Below, in pieces: positions 34,691 through 42,771 of a DNA stretch of 64,000 nucleotides (the first letter of the stretch is position 1; every line of letters begins with the position of its first letter). Made by a program: the position numbers and the translations under genes. The notes beneath the pieces were generated by a model that saw only the letters and a list, made by a program, of their open reading frames with translations, did not search any database and had not been told where the DNA came from. The DNA is from Ornithinimicrobium tianjinense. GTDB taxonomy: Bacteria; Actinomycetota; Actinomycetes; Actinomycetales; Dermatophilaceae. The DNA lies in the NCBI RefSeq assembly GCF_014636495.1, contig NZ_BMEM01000007.1, forward strand, positions 1-64,000, in the 5' to 3' direction.

Positions 34691-34750
34691 CACACACTTC
34701 CGGCAAGGATTCGTTGGTTACGTCTCACGAATCCTTGCCGGAAGTGTGTG
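34691..34750. repeat. 24-bp perfect inverted repeat, 12-nt loop
   Basis: Arms 34691-34714 and 34727-34750 are exact reverse complements (outer part CACACACTTCCGGCAAGG). The element is much less GC-rich than its surroundings. It lies in the 266-nt gap between the kinase start and the stop of the AhpD-like gene, so it may terminate the latter. The length and perfection suggest a mobile or protein-bound palindrome. No ORF is associated. Confidence 0.85.
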
Positions 34751-34832
34751 GCTTGGTCGCGGGTGTCTGCGCCGGTGGTTGGTGTATGTCGTGGTCCGAG
34801 TAGTACCCGGGCCACGGCGCGGACACGTCGCC

Positions 34833-35192
34833 TCAGGCCGGGTTCTCGCCGGAGAACTCCAGGAAGGCGTCCATCGCACGCGGGCCGTAGACGGTCGAGG
34901 GTCCGCCGTTCATGAGGATCGCGACGCCGAGCGCCTCGGCGACCTGCTGTGCCGTGGCGCCGGCACGGGCGGCCCCGCGGGCATGGCTGGCGATACAGCC
35001 GTCGCACTGCTTGGAGACGCCGATCGCGAGCGCGATCAGCTCCTTGGTCGCCACGTCGAGCTCGCCGGCCGAGAGCGCCGCCTTGTGGGTCGCGGAGTAG
35101 CCCGCGTAGACGTCGGGGATGCGGTTGCGCAGCTCGCGCGCCTCCCCGCGCAGGCCGTCGAGAACGTGCTGCCCGTGGTCACCGTGAGTCAT
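34833..35192 (-). CDS. AhpD/carboxymuconolactone decarboxylase-family protein
   Basis: A 119-residue AhpD-like protein with the redox motif CDGCIASHARGAARAG (CxxC plus downstream His). Small members act as peroxidase partners or alkylhydroperoxidase-like antioxidants. The ATG start at 35192 follows a weak RBS. Monocistronic, bounded downstream by the 24-bp inverted repeat. Confidence 0.88.
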   Translation of the reverse strand: MTHGDHGQHVLDGLRGEARELRNRIPDVYAGYSATHKAALSAGELDVATKELIALAIGVSKQCDGCIASHARGAARAGATAQQVAEALGVAILMNGGPSTVYGPRAMDAFLEFSGENPA

Positions 35193-35226
35193 ACCCCGGA
35201 GGGTATAGCAAGAGCCAGCACTGCGG

Positions 35227-35270
35227 CCTGTCCGGTCCGGCAGGAACGCCTGTCCGGTCCGGCAGGAAGG
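35227..35270. repeat. 22-bp tandem repeat (family A), two copies
   Basis: Units at 35227-35248 and 35249-35270 (CCTGTCCGGTCCGGCAGGAA plus two bases). They differ from the 25.6-kb family mainly by G/C and T/G swaps. Located downstream of fbpC and upstream of the AhpD-like gene. Confidence 0.85.
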
Positions 35271-35300
35271 GCCGCAGGGGCGTCGGCCGAGCCTCCGGCC

Positions 35301-36416
35301 TCAGGGACTGGGGAAGACCCGCACCGGGCCGATCACCTGCAGCCCGACGACGTCACCGACGTCCGGCACCTGGTGGCCGACGACGCGCGCCCGCAGGCCG
35401 CGGACCGGCACGCCGCTGACGAGCTGGAGGTCGGCGACCGAGTCGTGGCCGAAGTAGGTCACCGAGGTCACCCGGGCGTCGACCGAGCCTGCGCCGGGCG
35501 CCACCAGCGCCAGCTGCTCGGGCCGCAGCAGGCCCTCGACGGCACCGCGCGTCACGAAGCCCGCGGTCTGCAGGTTGCCGAGCGCGCACCGGAACTGCGT
35601 CTGGTTGGCCAGCCCGTGCACATAGATAGCGTCGCCGAGGAAGGCCGCCACGTGCGGGTCCGCCGGCTCGCCGTAGACCGTGCGGGGCGGCGCGATCTGC
35701 GAGAAGTGGCCCTCGCGCAGCACCGCGACCTCGTCCGCGAAGGACAGCGCCTCCGGCTGGTCGTGGGTCACGAGGATCGTCGTGGCGCCAGCTGCGCGCA
35801 GGGCCCGGCCGGTCGCCTCGCGGGTGGCCGTCCGCAGCGCGGTGTCCAGCGCCGAGAACGGCTCGTCGAGCAGGACCAGGTCGGGCTCGGGCGCGAGGGC
35901 CCGCGCGAGCGCCACCCGCTGCTGCTGCCCGCCGGACAGCTGGTCGGGGTGCCGGTCGGCCAGCGCCGCCGGCAGCTCCACCAGGTCGAGGAGCTCGAGC
36001 ACGCGCGCCCGGTGCGCACGGTCGCGGCGGCCGAGCACGGGACGCGGCAGCCCGAAGGCGATGTTCCCGGCCACGCTGAGGTGCGGGAACAGCCCGCCGT
36101 CCTGGCGGACGTAGCCGATCCCCCGCCTCTCCGGAGCCACCCACGCTCCCGGCCCGGCGACGGTGCGTCCGCCCACGACGACCTCTCCGTCAGCCGGCCG
36201 CAGGAACCCGGAGATCACCTTGAGCAGCGTCGTCTTGCCGGACCCCGAGTCGCCGAGCACCGCCGTCGTGAGCCCCTCGGGCACCGTGAGGTCCACGCCG
36301 TGCAGGATCTCCGCGCCGTTGTAGCCGGCCCGCACGCCGCGCAGCATCACCTTGCTCGCGGGCGGGTCCACGCTCACGGGCGCCTCCACTGCCTCGATCA
36401 CCGCTCCATTGTTCAT
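35301..36416 (-). CDS. fbpC: Ferric-iron ABC transporter ATP-binding protein
   Basis: A 371-residue ATPase: Walker A GDSGSGKTTLL, signature LSGGQQQRVALARAL, Walker B DLVLLDEPFSALD, switch His in ILVTHDQPEAL, and a C-terminal TOBE-type region (LRPEQLALV). It energises the FbpB permease. ATG 36416 overlaps the fbpB stop (ATGA). Last gene of the iron-regulated operon. Confidence 0.93.
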   Translation of the reverse strand: MNNGAVIEAVEAPVSVDPPASKVMLRGVRAGYNGAEILHGVDLTVPEGLTTAVLGDSGSGKTTLLKVISGFLRPADGEVVVGGRTVAGPGAWVAPERRGIGYVRQDGGLFPHLSVAGNIAFGLPRPVLGRRDRAHRARVLELLDLVELPAALADRHPDQLSGGQQQRVALARALAPEPDLVLLDEPFSALDTALRTATREATGRALRAAGATTILVTHDQPEALSFADEVAVLREGHFSQIAPPRTVYGEPADPHVAAFLGDAIYVHGLANQTQFRCALGNLQTAGFVTRGAVEGLLRPEQLALVAPGAGSVDARVTSVTYFGHDSVADLQLVSGVPVRGLRARVVGHQVPDVGDVVGLQVIGPVRVFPSP

Positions 36417-38047
36417 CGTTCCACCAGCTCGAGCACGTCGCGGGTATGCCGTGCGGCCGGGTCGTCCGCGGCCGCGTCTCCGCGGGTGGGCGCCTCGGCA
36501 CCGGCGGTGACGATCTGCCGACGCAGCATCACGGTCAGCGGCACGGACAGGGCGATCATCACCGCGGCGTACGGCGCCGCCGCAGCGTAGTCCAGCTCGT
36601 CGCTCGCGCCCCAGAAGGCCAGCGCAAGGGTCTGCGTCCCGGTCGGCGCGAGGAGGAGGGTCGCGGTCAGCTCGGTCGAGATCGCGAGCGCCACCAGCAC
36701 GAAGCCCGCCAGCACCGAGGGCGCCGCCAGCGGGAGCACGACGCGGCCGAGCACCCCGAAGCCGCCGGCCCCCAGGGCGCGTGCGGCCTCGGACAGCTCG
36801 GGCGGCGCGGCGGCCAGGCCCGAGCGCAGCGCCACCATCGCGCGGGGCAGGAAGAGGATCGCGTAGGCCAGCAGGATCAGGGGCACCGTCTGGTAGAGCG
36901 CGGGGGCCCAGCGCACCGACAGGGTGACCAGCGCCAGGGCGACGACGACGCCCGGCAGCGCGCTCGCGACGAACGTGGTGCGCTCCAGCGCCGTCGCCAG
37001 CCAGCTGCGCGACCGGTCGAGCAGGACCGCCCCCGGCAGCCCCAGCAGGACCGCGAGCAGCCCGCCGCCGAGTGCCAGGCCGAGGGTGCTCAGGGTGACC
37101 CACAGCAGGTCGGCGGGCAGGCCCGCGGCCCCGCTCTGGCTCGTGCCCGCGAGCAGCCACCGGAGCACCATCGTCACCGGCACCACGACCGCCAGGGCGA
37201 CGACGAGCGCCAGCCCCAGCAGGGATGGGACCGTCCAGCGGCCCAGCGGCTGGGGCAGCGCCCGCGCACCCGCGCCGGACCCGAGCCGCGACACCCTCGC
37301 CCGCCCGCGCGCCGCCACCTCCAGCGTGAGCACCACGAGGCAGAGGACGAGCAGCACCGAGGCGAGCAGCGACCCACGGACGTCGCTGAACCCGACGGCA
37401 TACTGCTGCAGGATCGCGGTCGTGAAGGTCTGGTAGCGCATCATCTCGAGCACGCCGTACTCCGCGAGCAGGTGCAGCGCGACCAGCAGCGCACCGCCGC
37501 TGATCGCCGGCCGCAGGCGCGGGAGCACGGTGCGGGCGAAGGTGCCGACGGGACCGACGCCCAGGGAGCGCGCGACCTCCTCCTCTCCGGCGTCCAGCGT
37601 GCGCAGCAGCGCCGCGACGGGCAGGAAGACGAAGGGGAAGTAGGACAGCGTGGTCACCAGCACCGCCCCGCCCAGGCCGACCAGCCCCGGCTGCCAGGAG
37701 ATCCAGGCATAGCTGCTGACGAAGGCCGGCACAGCCAGCGGCGCGAGCATCAGCGTCCGCCACGTCGACGCCAGCGGCAGGTCGGTGCGCTCCACCAGCC
37801 ACGCGGCACCGACCCCCAGCACGGTCGCCAGCGGCACGGTGAGCAGCATCAGCCACCCGGTGTGGGCGAGCAGCTCGGCGATCCGCGGGCGCAGGAGGTA
37901 GTCCCGCGCCTCCGCGACCCCGCCGGCCGCCGCCTGGCCCAGCACGACCAGGATCGGCAGGAGGGTGAGCAGCGCCACGGCCGCCGCCAGGGTGACGACG
38001 GCCGGCGCGCTGCCCAGCCCGGAGGCGCTCCTAGAGGATGCCGGCAT
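36413..38047 (-). CDS. fbpB: Ferric-iron ABC transporter permease
   Basis: A 544-residue fused permease with about 12 TM helices in two homologous halves, each with an EAA-type loop (GEEEVARSLGVGPVGTFARTVLPRL and PELSEAARALGAGGFGVLGRVVLPLA). This is the FbpB/SfuB architecture. It overlaps fbpA by 17 bp and fbpC by 4 bp, so it is translationally coupled. Confidence 0.92.
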   Translation of the reverse strand: MPASSRSASGLGSAPAVVTLAAAVALLTLLPILVVLGQAAAGGVAEARDYLLRPRIAELLAHTGWLMLLTVPLATVLGVGAAWLVERTDLPLASTWRTLMLAPLAVPAFVSSYAWISWQPGLVGLGGAVLVTTLSYFPFVFLPVAALLRTLDAGEEEVARSLGVGPVGTFARTVLPRLRPAISGGALLVALHLLAEYGVLEMMRYQTFTTAILQQYAVGFSDVRGSLLASVLLVLCLVVLTLEVAARGRARVSRLGSGAGARALPQPLGRWTVPSLLGLALVVALAVVVPVTMVLRWLLAGTSQSGAAGLPADLLWVTLSTLGLALGGGLLAVLLGLPGAVLLDRSRSWLATALERTTFVASALPGVVVALALVTLSVRWAPALYQTVPLILLAYAILFLPRAMVALRSGLAAAPPELSEAARALGAGGFGVLGRVVLPLAAPSVLAGFVLVALAISTELTATLLLAPTGTQTLALAFWGASDELDYAAAAPYAAVMIALSVPLTVMLRRQIVTAGAEAPTRGDAAADDPAARHTRDVLELVER

Positions 38048-39059
38048 CCGTCATCAGGTCCGTGACCTGGTCGCTGTTGAGGGTGAAGGGATCGACCGGC
38101 GGGGCGTCCAGCCCGTCCAGCGGCGGGAGCGCCGGGTCGGACTCGACGTCCACGCCCACGGCATACTCCATGCTCTTGCTGGTGGCGAGGATCTCCTGGC
38201 CCTCCGGGCCGGTGACGAACGCCAGGAACTGCTGCGCCTGCTCGGCCTTGTCGCTGCCGGCGAGCACGCCGCCGGCGGACAGCGAGACGAACGCGCCCGG
38301 GTCCTGGTTGCCGAAGTAGTGCAGCTGGGTGTTGCCCGAGCCCGCCTTGTCGCCGGCCTGGTCGCGGTACCAGTAGTAGTGGTACATGATCCCGACCGGC
38401 ACCTCGCCGGCGTTGACGGCCTTCATCGTGGCGATGTTGTTCTGGTAGACGGTCGCGCCCCGCTCCAGACCCTCGAGCCAGGCGGTCGTCTCCGCCTCGC
38501 CGCGGTCGGCGAGCATGCCGGCGACGATGGCCTGGAAGTCGGCCCCGCCCGGCGCGCAGCCCCACCGGCCGTCCCACGCCGGGTCGGCGAGGTCCATCAT
38601 CGACTGCGGCAGCTCGGCCTCGGTGATCTTGGACGGGTTGTAGATGAGCACGGTCGACCGGGCCGCGATCGCCGTCCACAGCCCGCTCGAGGGCGCCATG
38701 CCCTCGCGGACCTGCCCGATCGTCGCCTCGTCGACCGGCGCCAGCAGCCCGGCGCGCTCGACGACGGTCATCGCCGGGGAGTTCTCGGTGAGGAAGACGT
38801 CGGCCGGGGAGGCGTCACCCTCCTGCACGATCTGGTGACCCATCGAGGAGTCCTTGCCCGCGCGCACCTGGGTCTCGATGCCGGTCGCCTCGGTGAACGC
38901 CTTGGCCCACGCCTCGGTGACGTTCTGGTGCTGGCTGGAGTAGATCTGCAGCTTCTCCGGGTCCGGGACGTACTCCTCGCCCTTGCTGCAGGCGTTGAGC
39001 ACGAACGGGGAGGCCAGCAGGCCGGCCAGCAGCGTGCGGCGGGACAGGGTGGGGCTCAC
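38031..39059 (-). CDS. fbpA: Iron(III)-binding lipoprotein
   Basis: A 342-residue periplasmic-binding-type protein. It has a Tat-like start (SRRTLLAGLLASPFVLNAC) with a lipobox cysteine. LQIYSSQHQNVTEAWAKAFTEATGI and MYHYYWYRDQAG (Tyr pair) match FbpA/FutA iron-binding features. It presents Fe3+ to FbpB. GTG 39059 overlaps the stop of the A-T-acyltransferase gene (GTGA). Confidence 0.92.
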   Translation of the reverse strand: MSPTLSRRTLLAGLLASPFVLNACSKGEEYVPDPEKLQIYSSQHQNVTEAWAKAFTEATGIETQVRAGKDSSMGHQIVQEGDASPADVFLTENSPAMTVVERAGLLAPVDEATIGQVREGMAPSSGLWTAIAARSTVLIYNPSKITEAELPQSMMDLADPAWDGRWGCAPGGADFQAIVAGMLADRGEAETTAWLEGLERGATVYQNNIATMKAVNAGEVPVGIMYHYYWYRDQAGDKAGSGNTQLHYFGNQDPGAFVSLSAGGVLAGSDKAEQAQQFLAFVTGPEGQEILATSKSMEYAVGVDVESDPALPPLDGLDAPPVDPFTLNSDQVTDLMTDAGIL

Positions 39060-41773
39060 GCGGGGGTCCTCTCGGGGGCGGGGGCGGGGTCGAGGGTATG
39101 CCGTGCACGCGCGACCCGTGCGCGGGAGGGGTCACGGGTCACGAGCTGCTGCAGCCGGCGCACGGGTGCGTCGGTGAGCCGCCACACGAGGACGCCGGCG
39201 GCGATGGCCGCGACGGTCGCGAGCGGCGGGAAGGGCACCACGTCGAGGACGTGGAACTGCACGAGGTAGATGTGCAGGCTGGCCGCGCCGAGGGTGGCGA
39301 CGACGGGCACCAGACGGCTGGGCACGGCGACGGTCGGGACGAACGCCAGGACGGCGGCGCCGGCGAGGATCGTCAGGTTGCGCACCGGGTCGTCGGGGAA
39401 GAAGGTCGCGATCCCGGCGACCATGGCGGCCATCGTCCAGCGGCGGCGGGCGGCCGTGCGGGCGGTGGCCAGGGCCAGCCCGATCGCGAAGAGCCACAGG
39501 ACCGTCGGCATCATCCCGCGCAGCACCCCCTCGAAGAGGTGGAGGATCGCGAAGCGGGGCACCAGCGCGAGGAGGACGAGCGTGAACGCGACCGGCCACG
39601 GGTCGACGCGCCAGCGGCGGGCGACCGCCGGGACCGAGAGCGTGGCCGTGACGAAGAGCGTGCTGGCCACCAGAGCGTCGACGAACCACAGCTCGTTGTG
39701 CTTGCCGTAGGCGATGTCGCCGACCAGCCAGTTGGCGAGGAAGACGTTGTCCCAGCCGTAGCGGCCGTAGGTCAGCCCGAGCAGCGCCATCACGACGGTC
39801 GGGACCGCGATGCCGACGAGCACGCGAGCGGTCCCGCGCCAGCGCGCGGCGACGCCGGGGGCGGACAGGGCGAAGAGCGCGGCGTTGAAGCCGGCGACGA
39901 TGAGCAGCGTGTGGGCACCGCCGAGGATCCGGAACAGTCCGGCATGGGTGCCGCAGATCGTGATCACCGCGATCGCGCGGAGCACGACCGACGTCTCCAG
40001 CCGGACCGGCGCGCCGAGGCGGCGGCGCAGCCAGCTCTCCTTCGCCGGCGCGGCGAGGGTCGGGGCGGGGCTCTCCACGAGCTCGCGCAGCGGCCGGTGG
40101 TGCCAGTCGCGGGGCAGCTCGCCGAGCAGCGCGGTCAGCCGGACCGAGGCCTGCACGTGGGAGAGGGAGTCGCCGCCCTGGTCGACGAAGGACCGGTCGA
40201 CATCGACGCCGATCTCGTCGAGCCCCAGCACCTCCGCCAGCGCGGCGCCGACGCGGACCTCGAGGGTCGGGGCGTCCAGCTGCTGGCGGGCGTCGACGCA
40301 CTCGTCGGGGTCGCTGCCGCGCACCAGCGCGTCGCACCCGGCGCGGTCGACCTTGCCGTTGGCCAGCCGGGCCAGCGGCAGCACCGCGACCCGGACGTGA
40401 CCGACGCCCAGGCCGGACGCGTGCGCGGCGGCGCGGCGCGCCATACCGGAGAGATCGGTGGTCGGGGTGCCGGCGCGGGGCTCGACCGCGACGCGCAGGC
40501 CTTCGTCGTCGCCGGTGACGCACGCGACGAGACCCTCGCCCTCGAGGGCGCGCTCGACGCGGGCGAGGTCGATGCGCAGGCCGAGGACCTTGACGAAGCC
40601 CGAGCGGCGGCCGACGATCCGCAGGACGCCGTGCTCGTCGAGGCGGCCGAGGTCGCCGGTGCGCAGCTCGGTGATCATCCGCCCGAGCGCCAGGTCGTCG
40701 GGGTGCTCGGCGTAGCCCAGCATGACGCCCGGCCCGCGCACGACGACCTCACCCGCGCCGGTGGCAGGGTCGGCCTCGGGCACGGTGGCGTCGAGGACGA
40801 CCTCGGTGCCGGGGACGGGGCGGCCGACCGCGTCCGGGGCGGCGGGCACGTCGGCGGGCGCGTGGACGGCGATGCGGGCGGTGGCCTCGGTCTGGCCGTA
40901 CATGACCGACAGGCCCCAGCCGTGCTCGGCCCCGAGGGCGGCGGTGCGCACGATGCGGTCGGTCGCCATCCGCCCGCCGGCCTGGGTGAGCAGGCGCAGG
41001 CTCGGGTGGGGGCGCTCGAGGGCGCCGGTGGTCTCCATCAGCTCGACCATGTGCGGCACCACCGCGATGTCCGTGACGCCCTGCCCGTCGACCGTGGCCC
41101 AGAACGCGTCGTCGAGGACCGAGGCGTCGGTGAGCGCGACGGAGGCGCCGACGGTGAGGTGGCTGTGCAGGACCGACAGCCCGAAGCAGTAGTGCAGCGG
41201 CAGGCTCGTCACGCCCCGGTCGGCGTCGGTCAGGCCGAGGGCGGCCGCGATGGCGGCGGCGTTGGAGGTGACGTTGGCGTGGCTGAGGCGCACCAGCTTG
41301 GGCGAGCCGGTGCTGCCGGAGGTGGAGAGCAGGAGGGCGAGGTCGGGGTGGAGGAGGTGGCGGGGCCCGTTCCCGGTATGCCGCGCGCAGGCGTCGGCGC
41401 TGCCGTCACCCGGGCGGACCTCGCCGTCCTGGACGACAAGGTCGGGGGCCCAGTGACCGGCGACGCGCTGCCCGCTCGGACCGTCGGCGGTGACGAGCGC
41501 GACGTGCCCGGCCTCGAGGACCGCGAGGTAGCCGACGACGTCCTCGACGGTCGCCCGGAGGGGGACGTGGACGAGGCGGCGGCCGGTGGTCGCGTCCGGC
41601 AGACCGGCGGCGAGATCCTCCACGCGCGCGCGCAGCGTGCCGTGGTCGACGACCTCTCCCGCAGGTGCCAGCAGCGCCGGGGCGCCGGGGTCGACGGAGC
41701 CGACCGGGGGCAGCGGGGAGCGTCGCGCTCCGGTGCGGGGCGCGACGGACGCGCTCAGCACGGGGGTCGACAC
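39056..41773 (-). CDS. Adenylation-carrier-acyltransferase-3 fusion enzyme, iron-regulated
   Basis: A 905-residue three-part protein. The AMP-forming domain (about 1-480) has P-loop LLLSTSGSTGSPKLVRLSH (about 150), YGQTEATARI, LRTGDLG and NGKVDR. The carrier domain has its Ppant serine in DQGGDSLSHVQAS (about 532). From about 592 there is an acyltransferase-3 membrane domain with about 10 TM (LRAIAVITICGTHAGLF, carrying the family His). The logic resembles DltA-DltC-DltB in one chain: activate an acid, load it on the carrier, transfer it across or at the membrane. No condensation domain is present, so it is not a conventional siderophore NRPS. GTG 41773 is supported by a leaderless promoter (TTGGTC-17-TAGCCT) overlapped by an iron box. 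Followed by fbpABC. The adenylated acid is unknown. Confidence 0.87.
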   Translation of the reverse strand: MSTPVLSASVAPRTGARRSPLPPVGSVDPGAPALLAPAGEVVDHGTLRARVEDLAAGLPDATTGRRLVHVPLRATVEDVVGYLAVLEAGHVALVTADGPSGQRVAGHWAPDLVVQDGEVRPGDGSADACARHTGNGPRHLLHPDLALLLSTSGSTGSPKLVRLSHANVTSNAAAIAAALGLTDADRGVTSLPLHYCFGLSVLHSHLTVGASVALTDASVLDDAFWATVDGQGVTDIAVVPHMVELMETTGALERPHPSLRLLTQAGGRMATDRIVRTAALGAEHGWGLSVMYGQTEATARIAVHAPADVPAAPDAVGRPVPGTEVVLDATVPEADPATGAGEVVVRGPGVMLGYAEHPDDLALGRMITELRTGDLGRLDEHGVLRIVGRRSGFVKVLGLRIDLARVERALEGEGLVACVTGDDEGLRVAVEPRAGTPTTDLSGMARRAAAHASGLGVGHVRVAVLPLARLANGKVDRAGCDALVRGSDPDECVDARQQLDAPTLEVRVGAALAEVLGLDEIGVDVDRSFVDQGGDSLSHVQASVRLTALLGELPRDWHHRPLRELVESPAPTLAAPAKESWLRRRLGAPVRLETSVVLRAIAVITICGTHAGLFRILGGAHTLLIVAGFNAALFALSAPGVAARWRGTARVLVGIAVPTVVMALLGLTYGRYGWDNVFLANWLVGDIAYGKHNELWFVDALVASTLFVTATLSVPAVARRWRVDPWPVAFTLVLLALVPRFAILHLFEGVLRGMMPTVLWLFAIGLALATARTAARRRWTMAAMVAGIATFFPDDPVRNLTILAGAAVLAFVPTVAVPSRLVPVVATLGAASLHIYLVQFHVLDVVPFPPLATVAAIAAGVLVWRLTDAPVRRLQQLVTRDPSRARVARARHTLDPAPAPERTPA

Positions 41774-41778
41774 ACGAC

Positions 41779-41809
41779 TTAGGCTAGCCTCACTCAAAAT
41801 CGCGACCAA
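41779..41809. promoter_or_regulatory. DtxR/IdeR iron box over a leaderless promoter
   Basis: TTAGGCTAGCCTCACTCAA (41779-41797) matches about 15 of 19 positions of the DtxR/IdeR consensus. On the minus strand TTGGTC (41809-41804), a 17-bp spacer and TAGCCT (41786-41781) form a promoter whose start would coincide with GTG 41773. The box covers the -10 and spacer, fitting Fe2+-dependent repression. It lies in the 52-bp gap between divergent genes and could also control the PPTase. Confidence 0.8.
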
Positions 41810-41825
41810 ATCTGGGAGTAATTCC

Positions 41826-42419
41826 GTGACCGATCCCACAGGCGTCCGGGTGGACGTGTGGTGGGCCGACCTGCGCTCCGCCGACGTGGCGCTGGCCGAG
41901 CGGCTGCCACCGGTCGAGCGCGCCCGCGCCCTCGAGCCGGGACGGCCGGGCGACCGCGGCCGGCGCCTCGTCGCTGCTGCGCTGCTGCAGGAGGCGGTCG
42001 CCGCCGCGCGGGGGCTGGACGGGGGCCAGGTCCTCGGGCGGGGCGAGGACCAGGTCGTCGGGCCGTTCGAGATCGACCGGACGTGCGAGGAGTGCGGCAA
42101 GCAGCACGGCCGCCCGGTCGTCGCCGGCGGGCCGCACCTGTCCGTCGCGCACGCCGGCCTCCTCGTGGTCGTCGCCACCTGCTGGGATGCGCCGGTGGGT
42201 GTGGACGTCGAGCGGGTCGACCGGTTCGGCGACGATGGCGGGGCCCAGGAGGCCCTCGCCTGGACGGCGCGTGAGGCACTGGTCAAAGCAGGTGGCGGGC
42301 CTGACCGTCGGACCCTGCGGATCGAGCCTCCGTTGTCCGGCTACGTTGCGACGGTGGCGGTGCTCTCGGCGGCGGGCGTGGCCCTCACCGCGCGGCGGGT
42401 CGAGGCGAACGGCGCCTGA
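41826..42419 (+). CDS. 4'-phosphopantetheinyl transferase (Sfp type)
   Basis: A 197-residue PPTase that arms carrier proteins. The Mg-binding motif GVDVERVD and downstream WTAREALVKA (the W-x-KEA equivalent, with Arg at the Lys position) are present, along with LSVAHAG. The GTG start (41826) has GGGAG 8 nt upstream. Divergent from the A-T-acyltransferase gene across the iron box; its obvious client is that carrier domain and perhaps the NRPS-like protein at 18.9-22.8 kb. Confidence 0.85.
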   Translation: MTDPTGVRVDVWWADLRSADVALAERLPPVERARALEPGRPGDRGRRLVAAALLQEAVAAARGLDGGQVLGRGEDQVVGPFEIDRTCEECGKQHGRPVVAGGPHLSVAHAGLLVVVATCWDAPVGVDVERVDRFGDDGGAQEALAWTAREALVKAGGGPDRRTLRIEPPLSGYVATVAVLSAAGVALTARRVEANGA

Positions 42420-42484
42420 TCGGTCCATCCGCCTGATCGGTCCATCCGCCTGATCGGTCGATCCGTGTGATCGGTCGATCCGTG
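42417..42484. repeat. 17-bp tandem repeat, four copies
   Basis: Four 17-bp units starting at 42417, 42434, 42451 and 42468, as TGATCGGTCCATCCGCC twice then TGATCGGTCGATCCGTG twice. The first TGA is the PPTase stop codon, so the array begins exactly at the gene's end. Confidence 0.92.
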
Positions 42485-42609
42485 CCGACGGCGCGCCGAC
42501 GAGGACCGGCTCACCGGCGCACGTGCACGCCTGAGCCGCACCAGCACGGGCGTGTCGCCGGGACGTATGGCCCAGCGGAGGGCCGTCGGGCGCCAGGGCG
42601 CGGCGACCC

Positions 42610-42669
42610 CGGGGCGCAGCAGCCCGGGGCGCAGCAGCCCGGGGCGCAGCAGCCCGGGGCGCAGCAGCC
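42610..42669. repeat. 15-bp tandem repeat, four identical copies
   Basis: CGGGGCGCAGCAGCC repeated four times without mismatch. In the gap between the convergent PPTase and MFS genes. Confidence 0.93.
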
Positions 42670-42693
42670 CTAGGCCATGACCCGCCCGAGCCG

Positions 42694-42771
42694 GCTCAGC
42701 GCCCGGCGTCGCCCATCGTGTCGCAGCTCGCGCTCAGCGCCCGGCGTCGCCCATCGCGTCGAGCAGCTCGC
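42694..42771. repeat. 38-40-bp direct repeat at the MFS gene end
   Basis: 42694-42731 and 42732-42771 share GCTCAGCGCCCGGCGTCGCC followed by CATCG and a CAGCTCGC end, with minor indels. The second copy encodes the MFS C-terminus and stop (42736-42734), and the first is a non-coding duplicate just downstream. It looks like a local tandem duplication of the gene's 3' end. Confidence 0.85.

Noticed and set aside
34691-34750. tRNA or structured RNA gene
   Set aside because: Simple hairpin without cloverleaf, anticodon arm or CCA; left as an unexplained inverted repeat.
39056-41773. Conventional siderophore NRPS
   Set aside because: No condensation, epimerisation or thioesterase domain; the C-terminal part is an acyltransferase-3 membrane domain.
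42417-42669. CRISPR array
   Set aside because: Repeats of 15-17 bp are directly adjacent with no spacers, and no cas genes are present.
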